NCBI RefSeq assembly: GCF_001866665.1
Contig: NZ_MLYO01000033.1
Coordinates: 62,001-126,000, forward strand
Direction: 5' to 3'
Source of the DNA: Streptomyces monashensis
GTDB lineage: Bacteria > Actinomycetota > Actinomycetes > Streptomycetales > Streptomycetaceae
Length of the DNA stretch: 64,000 nucleotides
Shown: positions 51,523-59,113 of the stretch, piece after piece
Position numbering within the stretch: the stretch's first letter is position 1
How the letters are laid out: every line of letters begins with the position of its first letter
Notes under the pieces: model-generated
The model's database searches: none
What the model was told of the DNA's origin: nothing
Seen by the model: only the letters and a program-made list of their open reading frames with translations
Position numbers and translations under genes: made by a program

Positions 51523-53133
51523 TCAGGCCGAGACCCGGGACTCCGCCACTTCCCGCGGCGCGGGCAGCTCCACCGTCGTCACGGCCTCGGTGCCGCAGTG
51601 CATGAGCCGCGGCAGCCGCAGCGCCATCACCGCGCCCAGCAGCAACAGCCCCGCGCTCACCAGCAGCGTCACATGGAGCCCGTGCACGAAGGAGTCCCGT
51701 GCGGCCTGCCGCAGCGCGGCCCCCGCGGGGCCGCCGAGCCGGTCGGCCAGGTCGTAGGCCTCGCCGAGCGAGTGCCCGGCCGCGCGCGAGGCGTGCCGCG
51801 GAACACCCGGCACCGACCGCAGCCCCGGCGCGTAGGCGGCGTTCATCACGCTGCCGAGCAGGGCGATGCCGATGCCGGCGCCGAGCTGGTACGACGTCTC
51901 GCCCATCGCCGCGGCGCCGCCGGCCTGGTCCGCCGGGGCCTCGCTGAGCATCGACTCGTACGCCCCGAAGAGCGTGGTCTCCAGGCCGAAGCCGAGCAGC
52001 ACGAAAGCGGACAGCAGCAGCGGCGCGTTGTCGCTGCCGCCCATCGCGGTGAGCGTCAGGACGGCGGCGGCGGTCAGCAGGAAGCCGGTGCAGACCATGC
52101 GGCGCGGCCCGAAGCGGCGCAGCATCCGCGCGCCCGCCAGGCCCGCCGCCATCGCCGCGACGGTGAGCGGCAGCAGCCGCAGGCCGGTCCGCAGCGGCGA
52201 CAGTCCGAGGACCAGTTGCAGATACTGCGCGGCGATCAGCTCCAGGCCGACCAGCGCGAGCATCGCCAGCACGATGCAGCCCACCGAGGTGCCGAACGCG
52301 GGGCGGCGGAACATCCGCAGATCCACCAGCGGATGGAGCTGCCGCCGCTGGCGGCGTACGAAGAGGACGAGGAGCGCCGCGCCGATCAGCAGCGGCAGCA
52401 CGGTGCAGGGGCTCGCCGGGGCCTCTGCCCCGCCCAGCCGCTTCACCCCGAGGACGACGCCGAACAGACCGCCGGCCGCCATCAGGGCGCCGACGACGTC
52501 CCAGGGGCCACTGCGGTCGCCACGGGACTCGGGCAGCAGGATGCGGCCGACCGGCAGACTGACCAGCATCAGCGGGATGTTGACGAGGAAGACCGCGCCC
52601 CACCAGAAGTGCTCCAGCAGAAAGCCGCCGAGCAGCGGGCCGACCGCCGCGCCGACGGCGGCGACCGCGCTCCAGATGCCGATGGCGAGCGCGCGCTCGC
52701 GCCGGTCGGGGAAGACCTGGCGCAGGATCGACAGGGTCGCGGGCATGATCATGGCGCCGCCGACGCCGAGCAGCGCGCGGGCGAGGATCAGGGCCTCGGC
52801 GGTCGGCGCGAAGGCGGCCATGGCGGAGGCGACGCCGAAGCAGCCGTAGCCGAGGAGCAGGACGCGTCGGCGGCCGATCCGGTCGCCGAGCGTGCCGAAG
52901 AGGATCAGCAGCGAGGCGCAGACCAGCGGATAGACGTCGACGATCCAGAGCAGTTCCATGGCGCCGGGCCTGAGGTCCTCGGTGACGGCGGGAACCGCCA
53001 CGTGCAGCACGGTCGCGTCGAGGGCGACGAGCAGCAGGCTGACGCAGAGGACGACGAGCACGACCCAGCGGTTGGCACCGGCTCCGACTGCCCCGCGGCG
53101 CGGGCGCACGGCAGCCGTGGTCGTACCGGTCAT
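51523..53133 (-). CDS. MFS multidrug exporter, DHA2 (EmrB/QacA) family
   Basis: A 536-residue drug/proton antiporter with 14 predicted helices. Motif A is GDRIGRRRVL, motif C is GGAMIMPATL, with ALDATVLHVAVPAV in helix 1 (the D1-type Asp motif). DHA2 transporters often give resistance to dyes or antibiotics. GGGAGGTACG precedes ATG at 53133. No regulator is beside it. It is divergent from the membrane mannosyltransferase gene. Confidence 0.92.
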   Translation of the reverse strand: MTGTTTAAVRPRRGAVGAGANRWVVLVVLCVSLLLVALDATVLHVAVPAVTEDLRPGAMELLWIVDVYPLVCASLLILFGTLGDRIGRRRVLLLGYGCFGVASAMAAFAPTAEALILARALLGVGGAMIMPATLSILRQVFPDRRERALAIGIWSAVAAVGAAVGPLLGGFLLEHFWWGAVFLVNIPLMLVSLPVGRILLPESRGDRSGPWDVVGALMAAGGLFGVVLGVKRLGGAEAPASPCTVLPLLIGAALLVLFVRRQRRQLHPLVDLRMFRRPAFGTSVGCIVLAMLALVGLELIAAQYLQLVLGLSPLRTGLRLLPLTVAAMAAGLAGARMLRRFGPRRMVCTGFLLTAAAVLTLTAMGGSDNAPLLLSAFVLLGFGLETTLFGAYESMLSEAPADQAGGAAAMGETSYQLGAGIGIALLGSVMNAAYAPGLRSVPGVPRHASRAAGHSLGEAYDLADRLGGPAGAALRQAARDSFVHGLHVTLLVSAGLLLLGAVMALRLPRLMHCGTEAVTTVELPAPREVAESRVSA

Positions 53134-53404
53134 GCACGTACCTCCCAGCTGATCCCTCGCGTGCGGCGGACCGACGGGTGGGGACTCCCCGTCGCTGAAC
53201 CGGAGAGGAGCGGTGTCTCCGGCCCGCTCGAACCCACGCGGGTGACTCGTCAGCGTACGCGAGTCCGTCGCGGGCACACGTGGCGGACCTCTCACACGCC
53301 CGACCGGACCCGTGTGGCGTATGCCACTTCGCCCCCTCTTGGCCGAAACATCCCCCATGTTCCGGGGGCGGGACCGGTTCCGCGGTCGTCCGATAATCGA
53401 GCCC

Positions 53405-54601
53405 GTGACCGTTCTTGACACGCGCCCGGGCGACACCCGCGCCCCCCTGCTGCGCCGAGCCGCCCCCGCCCTGCTGGGCTACGCCGCGGTGCGCGCCCTG
53501 GGGCTGGTGGTGCTGGCGGTGTGGAGCGCCGCGCGCGGCAAGAGCGCGCACCACCTCCTGGCCGCGCGCTGGGACTCCCTCTGGTACACCCGCGTCGCCG
53601 AGCTGGGCTACGGCTACGAGGTGCGCCTGCCGAACGGCGACGTCCACTCCAACCTGGCTTTCTTCCCGCTGCTGCCATGGCTGGAGCGGCTGCTGCACGC
53701 GCTCTCGCCGCTGTCGTACGCGGACGCGGGACTCACGGTGAGCCTGCTCGCCTCACTGGCCGCCGCGGCGGGGATCTTCGCGGTGGCGGAGCGGGTGTAC
53801 GGCGCCCGGGTCGGGGTCTGCGCGGTGCTGCTGTGGGCGGTGCTGCCCGTGGGGATCGTGCAGTCCATGGCGTACAGCGAGTCGCTGTTCACGGCGCTGG
53901 CGGCCTGGTCGCTGTACGCGCTGCTGGCCGGCCGCTGGGTGAGCGCCGGGCTGCTCGCGTCGCTGGCGGGGCTGACCCGGCCGGTCGGGGCGGCGGTGGT
54001 CGCGGCGGTGTGGGTCACGGGGGTGCTGTCGTTCGTACGGGACCGCCGCGAGCGCGCATCGGCAGGCGGGGGTGTGACGGCGGGGCCCACCCCGCGGGCC
54101 CCCGCCCGGCGCCGCGTCCTCGGGATGCTGCTGGCCCCGCTCGGCGCGGCCGGCTACGTCCTCTGGGTCGGGCACCGCACCGGCAGGGGTCCGCTCGGAT
54201 ATCTGGACGTCCAGGCCGGCTGGCGCAACGGGTTCGACGGCGGCTACGCCTTCGCGCGTTTCGTGGCCGCCACGTTCACGTCATTTCCGTCCGCGCTCGC
54301 CGGTGTCGGCCTGACCGTCGGCGTCGCCCTGCTGCTGTGGCTCTACGTCGTCGGCGTCCGGCAGCGTCAGCCCATCGCCCTGCTGGTGTATACGGGTGTC
54401 GTACTCGCGCTCGCCCTGTGCGCGTCGAGCTACTTCGGCTCCAAGCCCCGGCTGCTGCTGCCCGCCTTCCCGGTGCTGCTGCCGCCGGCCCGCGCCCTCG
54501 CCCGGTCGCGCATCGCCAAGTCCGCGCTGGTCACCGTGGCTTTGGCGGTGGCCTCGGCGATCTACGGGGCGTTCTGGCTGAACGGCTCCGGTCCACCATG
54601 A
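53405..54601 (+). CDS. Polytopic membrane glycosyltransferase (PIG-V/mannosyltransferase-like)
   Basis: A 398-residue GT-C enzyme with about 8-10 helices. The N-terminal external loop has AARWDSLWYTRVAELGYGYEV, close to the WDS-WY-I motif of PIG-V/actinobacterial mannosyltransferases that use polyprenyl-phosphate mannose. LPVGIVQSMAYSESLFTALAAWSLY and the GLTRPVG segment fit as well. GTG at 53405 lies nine bases after GATAAT, a -10 element, with no ribosome site, so the message is probably leaderless; ATGs upstream at 53357 and 53312 are alternatives. Role likely in glycan or glycoprotein assembly. Confidence 0.8.
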   Translation: MTVLDTRPGDTRAPLLRRAAPALLGYAAVRALGLVVLAVWSAARGKSAHHLLAARWDSLWYTRVAELGYGYEVRLPNGDVHSNLAFFPLLPWLERLLHALSPLSYADAGLTVSLLASLAAAAGIFAVAERVYGARVGVCAVLLWAVLPVGIVQSMAYSESLFTALAAWSLYALLAGRWVSAGLLASLAGLTRPVGAAVVAAVWVTGVLSFVRDRRERASAGGGVTAGPTPRAPARRRVLGMLLAPLGAAGYVLWVGHRTGRGPLGYLDVQAGWRNGFDGGYAFARFVAATFTSFPSALAGVGLTVGVALLLWLYVVGVRQRQPIALLVYTGVVLALALCASSYFGSKPRLLLPAFPVLLPPARALARSRIAKSALVTVALAVASAIYGAFWLNGSGPP

Positions 54602-54722
54602 TCGACTTCTTCCGGCGGTGACGCTCCGGAGAATTCCGCCCCAGGACCCGGTTAACGCATTTATAAGCGCCATATAAACAACACCCGGAACGATCAAAGG
54701 AATTGAAGACGGCGACCTCACC

Positions 54723-54736
54723 GGATTCCGGAATCC
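54723..54736. promoter_or_regulatory. Perfect 14-bp palindrome in the PAP2 promoter region
   Basis: GGATTCCGGAATCC, beside a second partial copy (CCGGAATTC). It is about 105 bases upstream of the PAP2 start in an AT-richer spacer (around 54660-54700) that also holds TTTATAAG and CATATAAAC. Confidence 0.35.
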
Positions 54737-54838
54737 CCGGAATTCGAGCCACGCTTGAGAGGTTTGCCACATCACATCGTCATCACAAAGCCGCAGTTTC
54801 GACGGGGTTCACACCTCACTCGCTGTAACGTCGATTGG

Positions 54839-55870
54839 GTGCGTACCGAACGAAACATCACCCGGCGTCTGGACCGGGTGTTCGCCAGACTCGACCGTGA
54901 GCCGGAACGACCGGCCCACATCGATGTGCCGAGGATGAGCCGGCACCGGGTCGTGCTGTTCACGGCGACCCTGGCCTTCTACCTGGCGATCGTGTGGGCC
55001 GTGGTGATCACGTCCTGGCTGGTCCGGCTCGACTGGCAGGTCATGTTCTTCCGGCCGTACCAGCAGTGGCCGCAGATCCACGCCTTCCTCGACTACTACG
55101 TGGTGCTCGGCCAGCGCGGCCCCACCGCCGTGATGGTCGCGGCCTGGCTCGGCTGGCGCTCCTGGCGGCAGCACACGCTGCGCCCGCTGCTGACCCTGGC
55201 CGCCTCGTTGCTGCTGCTGAACATCACGGTCGGCGCCGCCAAGTACGGGATGGGGCGCCTCGGTCCGCACTACGCGACCGTGATCGGCTCGAACGAGATG
55301 ATGCGGGGCGGCGATATATTCCCCAGCGGCCACACCGCCAACGCGGTCGTGACGTGGGGGATCCTGGCGTATCTGGCCTCCACTCCCCGGGCGCGCCGCT
55401 GGCTGTCGGCGCTGTCCGCGATCACCTCGCTCGGCGTCGGCATGACCACCGTCTACCTCGGTACGCACTGGCTGAGCGACGTGCTGCTGGGCTGGGCCGC
55501 GGGCCTGCTGATCCTGCTCGCGTTGCCGTGGTTCGAGCTGCCGATCGCGCGGACGGAGGACTGGCTGTTCGACCTGCGCGACCGCTGGCGGGCCCGCCGC
55601 GGCCGCCCGGCGGCCGAACCGGCCGTCCCGGTCACCCCGGTGGTGCTCAAGCCGCGCAGCGCCCCGCGGGCCGAGCAGCCGTCGCCGGCGCGCGAGCCGG
55701 TCGCCTCGACCCGTGCCTCCCGGGGGCTCGCCCACCTGGCCCCGGGGCCGCACACGACCCGCTCGGAGCGCACTCCGGTCACCCCGGCGGGCAGTCGCCG
55801 TCCGCCGCACACCGACCACCGCGTCCCGCGCGGCACGACCCAGCCGGCCCGCCCCCTCACCGGCGGCTGA
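54839..55870 (+). CDS. PAP2-family membrane phosphatase
   Basis: A 343-residue membrane phosphatase. About six helices carry the three phosphatase motifs: KYGMGRLGP, PSGHT (in FPSGHTAN) and TTVYLGTHWLSDVLLG with the second His. It may dephosphorylate phosphatidate or undecaprenyl pyrophosphate. The last 100 residues are a Pro/Arg/Ser-rich tail with no motif, possibly cytoplasmic. GTG at 54839 has no clear ribosome site; TGTAACG lies just upstream, so it may be leaderless. Transcription ends at the hairpin at 55912. Confidence 0.9.
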   Translation: MRTERNITRRLDRVFARLDREPERPAHIDVPRMSRHRVVLFTATLAFYLAIVWAVVITSWLVRLDWQVMFFRPYQQWPQIHAFLDYYVVLGQRGPTAVMVAAWLGWRSWRQHTLRPLLTLAASLLLLNITVGAAKYGMGRLGPHYATVIGSNEMMRGGDIFPSGHTANAVVTWGILAYLASTPRARRWLSALSAITSLGVGMTTVYLGTHWLSDVLLGWAAGLLILLALPWFELPIARTEDWLFDLRDRWRARRGRPAAEPAVPVTPVVLKPRSAPRAEQPSPAREPVASTRASRGLAHLAPGPHTTRSERTPVTPAGSRRPPHTDHRVPRGTTQPARPLTGG

Positions 55871-55911
55871 CGGCCGGGTCCGGTACGCACACCCCGCCAC
55901 CGCGCACGAGC

Positions 55912-55945
55912 AAGGCCCCGCCTCCCTCATCGGGAGCGGGGCCTT
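55912..55945. terminator. Bidirectional terminator between PAP2 and the inhibitor gene
   Basis: AAGGCCCCGC with CTCCC inside pairs with GGGAG and GCGGGGCCTT: a stem of about 14 bp with a short loop. The A and T ends give both strands a T-tract-like tail. Confidence 0.75.
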
Positions 55946-55974
55946 CGCCGTACGTACGGCCGCCGACGGGGCGG

Positions 55975-56190
55975 TCAGCCCTTCCAGGCGCGGGCCACCC
56001 GGCCGCCCTGCACCTCGAAGTTCAGCCGCCCCACCCGGTACTCCATGGTGATGATCGCGCCCGGCGGCAGCGGCCGCACCGTCGCCCAGCCGCGCTGCCG
56101 GGCGAGCCGCTCGGCGTCGGCGGCCTCGAGGCCGACGTACCCGTCCGGACTGTCCTGGGGCTCCGCGGGCGGAGTGGGAATCGGTGCCAT
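55975..56190 (-). CDS. I78-family peptidase inhibitor-like protein
   Basis: A 71-residue protein with the I78 core: LARQRGWATVRPLPPGAIITMEYRVGRLNFEV (read in parts) and the ending GGRVARAWKG, the conserved loop of these small inhibitors of serine proteases. There is no signal peptide, so it may act inside the cell or have an unannotated export route. It could counter the secreted proteases made elsewhere in the region, but there is no direct evidence. It has its own promoter, with repeats about 35-70 bases upstream. Confidence 0.85.
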   Translation of the reverse strand: MAPIPTPPAEPQDSPDGYVGLEAADAERLARQRGWATVRPLPPGAIITMEYRVGRLNFEVQGGRVARAWKG

Positions 56191-56224
56191 ACCACCAAGC
56201 TAGCAAGGTAAGAGGAAGATCTGC

Positions 56225-56262
56225 CCCGGGTCACACTTCTGTCACAGCTTCCCGGGTCACAC
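56225..56262. repeat. Two perfect 12-bp direct repeats in the I78 promoter
   Basis: CCCGGGTCACAC at 56225-56236 and 56251-56262, with CTGTCACAG between. On the minus strand this reads TGTGAC three times, 12-13 bases apart, resembling half-sites of a CRP-type regulator. Confidence 0.55.
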
Positions 56263-56478
56263 GTACGGGGGTTTCCACACGGCTCGCCCGGCCAATCGAA
56301 CAGAATTCACACCCGCCGCCGGGCCGCTTCGAATTAGCTGCGGAAAGGCCCGAGGCGGGCAGCGGGGACGGTGCACGGACGGCATTCCCCGGGCAATCCC
56401 GTGCGATACCCGGGCAGCTGACGTCGCATAGGAATTTCACGGGACCAGCACATGGCGCGGGCCGCGGCACGGATGCGG

Positions 56479-56511
56479 GACAGCCGCCGCCCTGAGTGGA
56501 CGGCGGCTGTC
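56479..56511 (-). terminator. Terminator of the LysM transglycosylase gene
   Basis: GACAGCCGCCG (56479-56489) and CGGCGGCTGTC (56501-56511), 11 bp perfect, 19 bases past the stop. Confidence 0.75.
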
Positions 56512-56529
56512 GGGCGCGGCGCTCGGTGC

Positions 56530-57240
56530 TCAGAGTGCCAGGCGCTGGCCGGGCAGGATCAGGTTCGGGTCGTCGCCGATGACCTTCTTGTTGGCCGCGT
56601 AGACCCGCTGCCAGTCGGTTCCGTGCGCGACCGCGATCGCGCTCAGGGTGTCACCCTCGCGGACCGTGTAGTCGCGGCCCTCCGGGGAGTCGCTGCGGCC
56701 CGAACGGGACGCCGGGCGCTCCTCCGTCCGCGCCGGCGCGGACGGTGCCGGAGTGGACCTGGTCGGGGCGGACTTCGTCGTCACGCCCTTCGAGTCGGCC
56801 GAGCCGGAGGCCGTACCGGAGGAACCGGTGCGGTCGGCCGCGGGTGCCGCGCCGAAGGCTCCGGCGCGGCCCGAGCAGACCGGCCAGGCACCCCAGCCCT
56901 GGGCCTGCTGGACCTTGGTGGCAACGGCGATCTGCGCGCTCCTGGAGGCCTGGTCGGCCGTCGCGGCGTAGGCGGAGCCGCCGTACGCGCGCCAGGTCGA
57001 GGCGGAGAACTGGAGCCCGCCGTAGTAGCCGTTGCCGGTGTTGATGTGCCAGTTGCCGCCGCTCTCGCACGCTGCGATGCGGTCCCACACCCCGTTGTCC
57101 GCCGCCGCGGCGTTGCCGGTCGCGGCGAGCAGCCCCAGCGGGGCGAGCAGCGCGGCTCCGGCGAGCGCGGCCGTCGTACGGACCTTGCGGTCACCGTCGC
57201 GACGGGCGGCGTTGCGGGTGGTATCGGCACACTCGGACAT
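56530..57240 (-). CDS. Secreted transglycosylase-like (Rpf-domain) protein with LysM
   Basis: A 236-residue cell-wall hydrolase. The signal peptide ends near residue 47 (AAAADNG). The Rpf/transglycosylase domain is VWDRIAACESGGNWHINTGNGYYGGLQFSASTWRAYGG (read as ACESGGNW, GYYGGLQFS), with the catalytic Glu in CESGG, the same fold as resuscitation-promoting factors. A Ser/Thr/Pro linker leads to a C-terminal LysM (YTVREGDTLSAIAVAHGTDWQRVYAANKKVIG, read in parts), which binds peptidoglycan. It cuts glycan chains during germination or outgrowth. The start at 57240 has GGAGAGGGAA upstream; a long leader is probable. Confidence 0.93.
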   Translation of the reverse strand: MSECADTTRNAARRDGDRKVRTTAALAGAALLAPLGLLAATGNAAAADNGVWDRIAACESGGNWHINTGNGYYGGLQFSASTWRAYGGSAYAATADQASRSAQIAVATKVQQAQGWGAWPVCSGRAGAFGAAPAADRTGSSGTASGSADSKGVTTKSAPTRSTPAPSAPARTEERPASRSGRSDSPEGRDYTVREGDTLSAIAVAHGTDWQRVYAANKKVIGDDPNLILPGQRLAL

Positions 57241-57777
57241 GTAATTCCCTCTCCACGAACCCGGGGTCCCCCAGGCGGAGCACGTCTCGCCGCGCATGAA
57301 CGCGGCTCCTCGTGTCCGCCCGTCCGCCGCGGACCGGTGCCGGCGGTACTGCTGCCGGCGCCGGGCGGTGGACGTTCCCGAGCGGTGCTCGTTGCACACG
57401 GCGGAGGAATGTATGGAGGGTGACCTGCCGAAATCAACCAACTCCCCGTCCTTCCAGGCCAGTTGGCCGTTACCGCAGGTAGCGGCGAATTCAGGCCACC
57501 CACTACATCCCTTGATTTCATGATTTCTCGACCAACAGCCGACGCCAAACGTGATTCACTTCACCCGTTCAAGCTCCTTGACTGGGCGGCGAGTTGACGG
57601 TGAGTGGCCGATTCCGCACGTCTCGTGACCGAGTGAGGTGGTTGATGCGAACCGGTCCCCGCCGGGGCGTGACTCCCACCACAGGACGCCCGTTGTCTTC
57701 TTCATGAGCCCGGAACCCCGGGGCTCATCGGCCGGGAGCCACCCGGCCGACCCAGCACGCATCCCGAGGGAGCCCCC
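57241..57777. other. Long non-coding divergent spacer
   Basis: 537 bases between the LysM gene (leftward) and the 57778 gene (rightward). Near the LysM side it is GC-rich with inverted repeats, including CCAACT (57438-57443) and AGTTGG (57461-57466). The middle near 57490-57540 is AT-richer and likely holds the promoters. Near the 57778 side a hairpin ATGAGCCC (57704-57711) with GGGCTCAT (57721-57728) precedes the ribosome site. No gene is supported. Confidence 0.5.
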
Positions 57778-58563
57778 GTGCCGCGCATGCTCGACGTCAG
57801 TGACGAGGTACGCGCCGAGATCGGCGACGAAGAAGCCGACCGGCTGCTCGCCGACGAGAACACCCCGGGCAGTTACGACTGCACCTCCTGCCGCACCCCG
57901 GGCGACTCCGGACAGGAGCGCACCAGCACCGTTCTGTTCGTCGGGGACGAGACCGCCGTCCTCGCCTTCGCCCACGCCAGCTGCCTGCCCTCGCAGGTCG
58001 TCCAGGTCACCGAGGAGCAGCTCCAGGGCGCCGTCCGGTCCATCGGCGGGGTCGCCCCCGGCGCGGGCGAGCCGCCGAAGGCCGTGCCCGAGCAGGCGGT
58101 CCTCGGTGTGACCAGCGGACTCGTGCTGATCGAGGGCGAGTTGCACCCCGCACTCGTCGTCGAGCCGACCACGCCGATCGTGCGTCCGGGCACCACCGGC
58201 CCCGGCGACGACTTCCTTCCGCTGCTCATCGAGCAGGGCTTCACACCGGTGACCGAGCTGACGTCCGTACCGCCGGTGCTGCACGGCTGGTCGGTGCTGC
58301 TCGCCATGGGCCAGCTGCACGCGGTGCTCCAGCCCTCGGCCGGCGGCGGGCAGCCGGTGGCCTGGTGGCAGGCGCATCAGCCGCTCCAGGTCACCGACAG
58401 CTGGCGGGCCGCGGCCAACAAGCACCAGCAGGTGCTGATGTTCGCGGCGCCGGTGGGGTCGATCGGGCGGCAGCCGCGCGAGGATCTGCTGCGGGAGTCT
58501 CTCGACAAGGCGGCGGCGGTGGGCAAGCTGGTCGCTGCCGCTTTGCCTCTCGCCGGTACGTGA
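57778..58563 (+). CDS. Conserved Streptomyces protein of unknown function
   Basis: A 261-residue soluble protein with no membrane helix or signal. It has a short acidic N-terminus (DEVRAEIGDEEADRLLADEN) and a possible zinc pair in YDCTSCRTPGD (C-x2-C), with another Cys in HASCLPS. The C-terminal half is hydrophobic-helical but soluble (DFLPLLIEQGFTPVTELTSVPP). The GTG at 57778 has GAGGGAG upstream. It precedes the 58646 gene by 82 bases in the same direction. Function not recognised. Confidence 0.7.
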   Translation: MPRMLDVSDEVRAEIGDEEADRLLADENTPGSYDCTSCRTPGDSGQERTSTVLFVGDETAVLAFAHASCLPSQVVQVTEEQLQGAVRSIGGVAPGAGEPPKAVPEQAVLGVTSGLVLIEGELHPALVVEPTTPIVRPGTTGPGDDFLPLLIEQGFTPVTELTSVPPVLHGWSVLLAMGQLHAVLQPSAGGGQPVAWWQAHQPLQVTDSWRAAANKHQQVLMFAAPVGSIGRQPREDLLRESLDKAAAVGKLVAAALPLAGT

Positions 58564-58645
58564 CGTTCTCCCCAGGGGGCAGCCCCGCGCACCTCGGGAG
58601 ATCACAGAACCGCATCTCTTCAGGGTCCCGGTCGTTTGGACATAC

Positions 58646-59050
58646 GTGCACGCATACGACACTCCTCCCCCTCGCCGAACCTCCTTCGTCTCCGTTCCGT
58701 CAGCCCGGCTGGCGCAGGACGGGGCCGTGGGGGGTTCGGCCACGCCCATCTACGACATGCTCTACGCGGAATGGGTCAAGTCCTTCCGCACGCTGCCGGG
58801 GGACCGCAGCGGGGAGGAGGGGCTGAGGTTCAGTCCCTTCGGTGAACTCCCAGGCGTGACAGGCTCGTACGGAGGCCCGCGGGCGGGGTCGTTCAGCAGC
58901 TCGTACAGCGCGTACAGCGCCGGGGCCTACAGCGCGCGACAGCAGTCGCAGTGGCAGCGGATCGGCACGATCGGGCGGCCCCACCCGCACGACACCGGGA
59001 TGCACTACGTCGCCCCGGCCCTGCCGCCGGGACCGCGACAGGGCGCGTGA
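58646..59050 (+). CDS. Small Streptomyces protein of unknown function (Ser/Gly/Tyr-rich end)
   Basis: A 134-residue protein. A short N-terminal segment (PPPRRTSFVSVPSARLAQDG) leads to YDMLYAEWVKSFRTLPGDRSGEEGLRFSPFGELP, which looks structured, then a Ser/Tyr/Ala/Gly low-complexity part. No signal or membrane segment. GTG start at 58646, ribosome site unclear. It ends just before a strong bidirectional terminator. Confidence 0.6.
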   Translation: MHAYDTPPPRRTSFVSVPSARLAQDGAVGGSATPIYDMLYAEWVKSFRTLPGDRSGEEGLRFSPFGELPGVTGSYGGPRAGSFSSSYSAYSAGAYSARQQSQWQRIGTIGRPHPHDTGMHYVAPALPPGPRQGA

Positions 59051-59051
59051 G

Positions 59052-59108
59052 GTACGGCGAGGGCGGCCCCCCGGCCTTCTCGGTCGGGGGGCCGCCCTCG
59101 TGCCGTAC
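59052..59108. terminator. Strong bidirectional terminator between the small-protein and der genes
   Basis: CGAGGGCGGCCCCCCG (59058-59073) pairs perfectly with CGGGGGGCCGCCCTCG (59085-59100), a 16-bp stem, extended outward by GTACGG with CCGTAC. It sits between convergent genes. Confidence 0.9.
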
Positions 59109-59113
59109 GGCGG

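Larger units (their letters stand above)
56191..56529. other. Non-coding region between the I78 and LysM genes
   Basis: 339 bases, mostly the promoter side of the I78 gene and the terminator side of the LysM gene. It contains the direct repeats at 56225-56262 and the hairpin at 56479-56511. No convincing gene is seen. Confidence 0.55.

Noticed and set aside
57241..57500. A ydaO (c-di-AMP) riboswitch upstream of the Rpf-like gene
   Set aside because: I could not recognise the conserved core segments (for example the terminal GACAGCTAAC-like block); length and position alone are not enough.
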